Assembly: GCA_029554925.1 (NCBI GenBank)
Contig: JAKPUV010001218.1
Coordinates: forward strand, 1 to 19,818
DNA from: Candidatus Hydrogenedentota bacterium
Lineage (GTDB): Bacteria; Hydrogenedentota; Hydrogenedentia; Hydrogenedentales; CAITNO01
Direction of reading: 5' to 3'
Length of the DNA: 19,818 bases
The first letter of the stretch is position 1. Each line of letters begins with the position of its first letter. Positions 16,001-19,818 of the stretch are shown here, in pieces. The position numbers and the translations under genes are program-made. The notes beneath the pieces are model-generated. The model was not told the origin of the DNA. It worked only from the letters and a program-made list of their open reading frames with translations, and did no database searches.

Positions 16001-19000
16001 CTGATTCTTAACAGCGCCGATGTCGGGGTGTTCATTGTGGACAAAGCGACGCACACCATCGTCTTCGCAAACCAGAAGACCCTCACCCTCTTCGGGGGAA
16101 CCGCGGAGGAGGTGTGCGGCCGGCTCTGCCACGAGTACATCTGCCCGGCCAAGTGCGACGAATGCCCCGTGACGGACCTCGGCCGGGTGATCGAGGCCGC
16201 CGAACGGGAACTGGTCACCTCCGACGGCGGCCGCATCCCCATTCTCAAGACGGTGAGGCAGATCGTCTACATGGGCAGGGAGTGCCTGATCGAGTCCTTT
16301 GTGGACATCACCCGGCTCAAGGCGGCCGAGGCGGCGGTGCGCGAGAGCGAGGAGCGCTTCCTGGAGGTGCTGTACGCCTCGGACGACCCCATCCTGCTTA
16401 TCGCCGACGGCGCCTTTGTGGACTGCAACGACTCGGCCGCCAGGCTTTTCGACCGCGCCTCGCGGGAGGCGCTGCTCCACGCGCACCCGGCAGACCTGTC
16501 CCCGCCGTCCCAGCCGGACGGGCAGCCGTCCAGGGAGAAATCCAATGCCATGATACAGGCGGCCCTGGAGCGGGGATTCACCCGCTTTGAATGGGAGCAT
16601 GTCGCGGAGACGGGCCGGGCGTTCTTCGTCGAGGTCTCCCTGTTGCGCATTGTGCTCCGGGGCAGGACGATGCTGCACGCGGTGTGCCGCGACATCACGG
16701 AGCAGAAGCGCGCCGAGGCCGAACTGGAACGCAGCCGGGAGCGCCTCATTGTGGCCACGAGGGGCATGGGGCTGGGCATCTGGGAGCACCTCCTTGATGA
16801 CAACACCCTGTACTGGGACGAGCAGATGCTGGCGGTCTATGATGTGCCCCCGGAAGAGTTCACCCACCACTTCAGCGACTGGGAACGGCGCCTGCTCCCC
16901 GAGGCCCGTGAGACGGCAAAGCAGGAGTTCGAGCGGCAGCTGGCCGCCGGCAACGACATCTACATGGAGTACCCGATGGTGGACCGCGCTGGAAAGGTCC
17001 GCCACATCGCCGCAAAGGGGATCATCTTCCGCGACGAGGCCGGCCGCCCCCGGCGCACCCTGGGGATCGGCTACGACATCACGGCGCGCAAGAACGCGGA
17101 GCAGGCGCTGCGCAAGAGCGAGCAGCGTCTGACCCAGCTTGCGGAACAGGGGCGCACCGTGGTCTGGGAGCTGGACGCCGACGGCATGTTCACCTATGTC
17201 AGTCCGGTGTCCGTTCTGGTCTACGGCCACCAGCCCGGCGAGATCATCGGAAAGATGCACTTCGAGGACCTGCACCCGGAGGAGGGCCGCGATGAATTCG
17301 CCGAACTCATCCGCGACGTGTTTGACCGCAAGGCCTCGATGCAGAACATCGAGAATCCCGTCCTGAGGAAGGACGGGGGGGTGGTATGGGTGTCCACCAG
17401 CGGCATTCCCATGCTGGACCGGAACGGGAATCTCACGGGGTACCAGGGCAGTGACACGGACATTTCCGAGCGGCGGAGGGTCCGCGAGAGTCTGGAGCTG
17501 GCCAACCGCGACCTCGCCGCGGCCATCGCCCGGGCGAACAGCCTGGCGCGCGAGGCGCAGGCGGCCTCGCTGGCCAAGAGCCAGTTCCTGGCGAACATGA
17601 GCCATGAAATCCGCACGCCCATGAACGGCGTCATCGGCATGACGGGGCTGCTGCTGGACACGGAGCTGAACGCAGAGCAGCGCCGGTACGCCGAGGTCAT
17701 CCACCGCAGCGGCGAGGCCCTGCTCGCTCTGATCAACGACATTCTGGACTTCTCCAAGATCGAGGCGGAGAAGCTGGAACTGGAGACGATTGACTTCGAC
17801 CTGCGCGCCGCCGTGGAGGACGTGGCGGAGCTGCTCGCCCTGCGCGCGCAGGAAAAGGGGCTGGAGTTCGTCTGCCGCATCGCGCCGGGCACCCCCACCC
17901 TCCTGAGGGGGGATCCCGGCCGCATCCGCCAGATACTCAACAACCTCGGCGGAAACGCCGTCAAATTCACCGACGCCGGTGAGGTGAGCCTGACCCTTTC
18001 CGCCGCGGAACTGCCCGGCGGGGCGGTCCGCCTGCGGGCCGAGGTGCGCGACACGGGTGTCGGCATCCCGGCGGAAAAGGCGGGGGACATCTTCAACGTC
18101 TTCGAGCAGGCCGACGCCTCCACCACGCGGCGCTTTGGCGGCACCGGCCTCGGGCTCGCCATCAGCCGCCGCCTGGTGGAGCTGATGGGCGGGGAGATCG
18201 GGGTGGAGTCCGAGGCGGGAAAGGGGTCCCTGTTCTGGTTCACCCTCGCTCTGGCGCGCCAGACGGAAACCGAGACGGCCGTCATGAACACCGCGGAGGT
18301 CCGGGGCACGCATGTGCTGGTGCTCGACGACAACCGGACCAACCGCCTGGTGCTGGCGGAGCAGCTGGAGGCCTGGGGCGTGCGCCACGAGGAGGTGGCC
18401 GACGCCGGAACCGCCCTGGAGCGCCTGCGCGGCGCCGCCGAAACGGGGGACCCCTTCACTCTGGTCATCACGGACATGCAGATGCCCGCCATGGACGGCG
18501 AGCAGTTCGGCGAGGCCGTGAAGGCCGCCCCCGAGCTGCGGGACACCCGCCTCATCATGATGACGTCCATCGGGCGGCGCGGGGACGCGCGGCGGCTCCA
18601 GGAGTCCGGTTTCGCCGCCTACCTCACCAAGCCCGTGAAGCAGTCTGATCTCTATGACTGCCTGGCCACCGTGCTGGGCACCGCCTCGGCCGGGGGGGAC
18701 GCCCCCCTCATCACGCGGCACCGGCTCAGCGAGGCCCGCCGCAGCCGGGCGCGCATCCTCGCGGCGGAGGACAACCCGGTCAACCAGCTCGTGATCCGGC
18801 GGGTGCTGGAGAAGCTGGGATTCCACGCGGATGTCGTCTCCAACGGAAAGGAGGCGGTGGAGGCCCTGGAGCGGGAGCCCTACGACCTCGTGCTCATGGA
18901 CGTGCAGATGCCCGAGCTCGACGGACTGGAGGCAACCCGGCTCATCCGCTCCGGGAAGACCGGCGCGCCCAATCCGGGTCTTCCCGTCATCGCCATGACC

Positions 19001-19534
19001 GCCCATGCCATGAAGGGCGACCGGGACCGCTGCCTCGAGGCCGGCATGGACGACTATGTGACCAAGCCCATCGATCCGGCGCGGCTTCTGGAGGCGTTGG
19101 AGAAATGGCTGGCCGCGGAGGGTGACTGCGCCCCGGCCGCGCGCGCCGCCGAAGCCGCGTCCGCGACGGGAGGTCCGCCCCCCGGGGAGACGGGAGGCCC
19201 TCCGGTGTTTGTGAGGGAGCGTCTCGCGGACATGCTGGCGGACGACAAGGAGGCCATGCAGGAGGTGTTGGCCCAGTATCTGGCAAGCGCGCCGGGGCTG
19301 CTCGCCCGTGTCGCGGAGTGTCTGGCCCGCGGGGACGCCGCCCAGGCCGGGCGCGAGGCCCACACCCTCAAGGGCGCCTCGGCCAACGTGGGCGCGGAGG
19401 CCCTCGCCGGGGCCGCGGGCGCCCTGGAGAGCGCCGGACGCGCCGGGGATCTGGACGCCTTGAGACGGCTGCTTCCCGGCGCCGAGCAGGCGTTTGCGCG
19501 GCTGAAGGCCTTGCTGCAGGAGGACCGCTTATGA
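13100..19534 (+). CDS. giant hybrid sensor histidine kinase (2 sensor regions, 7 PAS, HisKA, HATPase, 2 REC, Hpt)
   Basis: This is a 2144-residue inner-membrane phosphorelay kinase. Membrane segments lie at about 25-46, 208-228, 247-265 and 539-560. They enclose two extracytoplasmic sensor regions, 47-207 and 266-538. The second has LHFVNPDKTSFFRAHLPGTQGD, as in the double-Cache/double sensory domain family. Seven PAS domains follow, starting near 585, 712, 848, 969, 1084, 1213 and 1341. A short coiled coil leads to HisKA with phospho-His H1502 (MSHEIRTPMNG). The ATPase has N1619 (GGNAVKFT), D1651 (DTGVGIP) and FGGTGLGLAI. Two receivers have Asp1792 (ITDMQMPAMDG) and Asp1934 (LMDVQMPELDG). 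The Hpt domain has H2088 (AHTLKGASANVG). PAS3 and PAS4 are a cysteine-bearing tandem duplication. There is no HAMP domain. Start: ATG 13100 with GGAGG 5 nt upstream. The next gene overlaps by 4 nt. The signal sensed is unknown. Confidence 0.93.
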   Translation: MSELYSSQSSLTPDIAEDGGGLSFSTVLPILLLLAGTCAVGAWGAHIRAQERDAEMRAVLMDQAVTLAGNISPGLAAQLTFTSADAESPAYRRLCQVMTAFGRNIPNRGIYSMAQRENKLFFGPENYPPGDPMASPPGTEFLEPGPEDFAVFITGEPYVSGPVKDEYGTFVTAGAPVIDPVSNQVLMVAAIDILAEDWETNINSARMMPFLLTAGLAVFFVAGFIALHWNGRRSRRGRRGDVNLRRWVSAPLGVLFLCGMAVLTAHQANEHRKIQLSEVRWLSQHALLDWNHTVATEARALSVWAHRIHENHGIMEAWRAGNLDRLRDASTPVLTQMRNTQDVSILHFVNPDKTSFFRAHLPGTQGDPLSWASLEAAGETGLPQWGLDLGRWGNFSLRYCMPVMENGAPVGYLVVGKDIGSFLPHFAQNLRGNLAAVVPKRMFSREDYETGRELFQFPGNWDDLSQYFVIGQTSVFLPRGVRNWMETPHPPVEGSEVTMFWEEGRRWLLLPIHLADGQGENMATLLFFQDVTDRYWATINALVLQGGLALVLFFAAVALTHSVTRRAERLIGAAFAAVRAREKDLELTLYSIGDAVITTDRDGAVVRMNPVAENLTGWMAEEAAGFPLERVFRIVNADTRQPEPSPARRVMETEAVVGLANHTVLIARGGAERQIADSAAPITDAGGRIRGVIIVFRDVTEAYRVRRELEESEARLAALMNAAGDAILMMNPAGKVTFWNPAAERMFGYTREEALGENLHKLIAPDRYHAAHRAALPHFLETGRGNAVGKTLELEARRKDGSEFPVSLSLSAVQMQDGWHGVGIVRDITESRRMAVELRENLRRLQQILDAEDVGVAIVDWETHLVRFANKRALELAGVSEGDMAALRCWDLFSNAEEGKCPVKDYGRPGETEDCELLTADGGRIPVHKTVAPIMFQGKKCLIETFTDITELRRAQETLAASEAQLRLILNSADVGVFIVDKATHTIVFANQKTLTLFGGTAEEVCGRLCHEYICPAKCDECPVTDLGRVIEAAERELVTSDGGRIPILKTVRQIVYMGRECLIESFVDITRLKAAEAAVRESEERFLEVLYASDDPILLIADGAFVDCNDSAARLFDRASREALLHAHPADLSPPSQPDGQPSREKSNAMIQAALERGFTRFEWEHVAETGRAFFVEVSLLRIVLRGRTMLHAVCRDITEQKRAEAELERSRERLIVATRGMGLGIWEHLLDDNTLYWDEQMLAVYDVPPEEFTHHFSDWERRLLPEARETAKQEFERQLAAGNDIYMEYPMVDRAGKVRHIAAKGIIFRDEAGRPRRTLGIGYDITARKNAEQALRKSEQRLTQLAEQGRTVVWELDADGMFTYVSPVSVLVYGHQPGEIIGKMHFEDLHPEEGRDEFAELIRDVFDRKASMQNIENPVLRKDGGVVWVSTSGIPMLDRNGNLTGYQGSDTDISERRRVRESLELANRDLAAAIARANSLAREAQAASLAKSQFLANMSHEIRTPMNGVIGMTGLLLDTELNAEQRRYAEVIHRSGEALLALINDILDFSKIEAEKLELETIDFDLRAAVEDVAELLALRAQEKGLEFVCRIAPGTPTLLRGDPGRIRQILNNLGGNAVKFTDAGEVSLTLSAAELPGGAVRLRAEVRDTGVGIPAEKAGDIFNVFEQADASTTRRFGGTGLGLAISRRLVELMGGEIGVESEAGKGSLFWFTLALARQTETETAVMNTAEVRGTHVLVLDDNRTNRLVLAEQLEAWGVRHEEVADAGTALERLRGAAETGDPFTLVITDMQMPAMDGEQFGEAVKAAPELRDTRLIMMTSIGRRGDARRLQESGFAAYLTKPVKQSDLYDCLATVLGTASAGGDAPLITRHRLSEARRSRARILAAEDNPVNQLVIRRVLEKLGFHADVVSNGKEAVEALEREPYDLVLMDVQMPELDGLEATRLIRSGKTGAPNPGLPVIAMTAHAMKGDRDRCLEAGMDDYVTKPIDPARLLEALEKWLAAEGDCAPAARAAEAASATGGPPPGETGGPPVFVRERLADMLADDKEAMQEVLAQYLASAPGLLARVAECLARGDAAQAGREAHTLKGASANVGAEALAGAAGALESAGRAGDLDALRRLLPGAEQAFARLKALLQEDRL
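15641..16318 (+). repeat. tandem duplication of a cysteine-bearing PAS domain within the kinase
   Basis: Copy 1 (residues about 848-952) and copy 2 (about 969-1073) align without any gap at an offset of 121 residues (363 nt). My hand count gives about 49 identities in 105 positions. Three cysteines coincide: C889/C1010, C901/C1022 and C941/C1062. Shared blocks include DVGV-IVD, CPV-D-GR, DGGRIP, KTV and CLIE. Copy 2 adds C1006, C1015 and C1019. Confidence 0.8.
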
Positions 19535-19818
19535 GGGTGCTGGTTGCCGAGGACGATCCCTCCTCGCGGGTGCTGCTCGCGACCATGCTGAAAAAATGGG
19601 GGCACGAGCCCGTCTGCGCCGCCGACGGACTGGAGGCGTGGAACCTCCTTGAGCAGGCCGGGGCGCCCAGGCTCGTGCTGCTGGACTGGGTGATGCCCGG
19701 GCTGGACGGCCCGAGGTGTGCCGACGCCTCCGCGCGGTGGAAACCTCCGACCCGCCCTTCGTCATCATGCTCACCGGGCGCGCGGAGAAGGGGGACATCA
19801 TCCTCGGCCTGGACGCCG
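19531..19818 (+). CDS. response-regulator receiver, 3'-truncated by window edge, with apparent one-base deletion
   Basis: The start ATG overlaps the kinase stop (ATGA), with AGGAGG 7 nt upstream, so the two genes are co-translated. The first 60 residues are a clear receiver: acidic pair in MRVLVAEDDPSS (D8, D9), and phospho-acceptor D52 in LVLLDWVMPGLDG. It would be the natural last acceptor after the kinase Hpt. After G60 the frame becomes arginine/serine-rich and loses similarity. The reading frame that begins at 19713 instead gives EVCRRLRAVETSD followed by PPFVIMLTGRAEKGDIILGLDA, exactly what a receiver should continue with. One base seems to be missing at about 19711-19715 (CCGAG where CCGGAG is expected). 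Any output domain lies outside the window. It is either a sequencing or assembly error or a true frameshifted gene. Confidence 0.8.
   Translation, partial: MRVLVAEDDPSSRVLLATMLKKWGHEPVCAADGLEAWNLLEQAGAPRLVLLDWVMPGLDGPRCADASARWKPPTRPSSSCSPGARRRGTSSSAWTP

Noticed and set aside
13928..19363. An 1811-codon open frame antisense to the hybrid kinase
   Set aside because: It lies in one frame opposite a GC-rich gene, where stop codons are rare because of third-position GC bias. Its translation is low-complexity (Arg/Gly/His/Leu/Gln-rich) with no recognisable domain, while the plus strand encodes an unmistakable kinase.
19700..19725. Programmed frameshift in the receiver gene
   Set aside because: No slippery heptamer or downstream stimulatory structure is evident, and the receiver continuation requires one missing base; a deletion or sequence error is simpler.
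1..19818. CRISPR arrays, insertion sequences, tRNA or rRNA genes
   Set aside because: I saw no regularly spaced repeats, transposase motifs, terminal inverted repeats or cloverleaf/rRNA signatures on reading through; the only internal repeat found is the PAS duplication.

Overview
The window is high-GC DNA from a diderm (Gram-negative-type) bacterium. It encodes an LptD lipopolysaccharide-export barrel, a lipoprotein with a lipobox, a C5-pathway haem enzyme (HemL) and a very large PAS-rich hybrid histidine kinase. An exported glycoside-hydrolase-42-like protein and a Tat-type FAD oxidoreductase sit beside each other, and a zinc-ribbon membrane protein lies next to them. This mix resembles what I know from the Planctomycetes/Lentisphaerae/Hydrogenedentota range. 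That placement is an inference from gene content, not a proven assignment. I see no rRNA, tRNA, CRISPR array or insertion sequence.

Layout. (i) Positions 1-2409, plus strand: most of lptD, cut at its 5' end. (ii) Positions 2414-11567, minus strand: seven genes, read from right to left. They are a GT2 glycosyltransferase, a polyprenyl synthetase coupled to it (2-nt gap), a Tat-signal FAD-dependent oxidoreductase, a membrane-anchored GH42-like protein, a zinc-ribbon transmembrane protein with its own apparent promoter and a structured leader, a lipoprotein with its own apparent promoter, and a polytopic membrane protein 4 nt behind it. The last of these converges on lptD with only 4 nt between stop codons. 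(iii) Positions 11568-11676: divergent intergenic region with a candidate hemL promoter. (iv) 11677-12957, plus: hemL. (v) 12958-13099: intergenic region with a near-consensus sigma-70-type promoter. (vi) 13100-19534, plus: a 2144-residue hybrid kinase. (vii) 19531-19818, plus: a response-regulator receiver overlapping the kinase by 4 nt. It runs off the window and carries an apparent one-base deletion.

How they work together. The kinase carries every step of a phosphorelay: His1502, receiver Asp1792 and Asp1934, and Hpt His2088. The overlapping receiver (Asp52) is the natural last acceptor. Input comes from two extracytoplasmic sensor regions between four membrane segments and from seven PAS domains. 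PAS domains 3 and 4 are an ungapped tandem duplication with conserved cysteines. The minus-strand genes look like envelope or surface-glycan functions: a glycosyltransferase, a prenyl-chain synthase, a GT-C-like membrane protein, a lipoprotein, and exported glycosidase-like and flavoprotein genes. Lipopolysaccharide export by LptD lies beside them. No single named pathway is demonstrated. The points I consider most worth checking are the duplicated cysteine-PAS unit, the broken receiver frame, and the apparently missing catalytic glutamates of the GH42-like protein.
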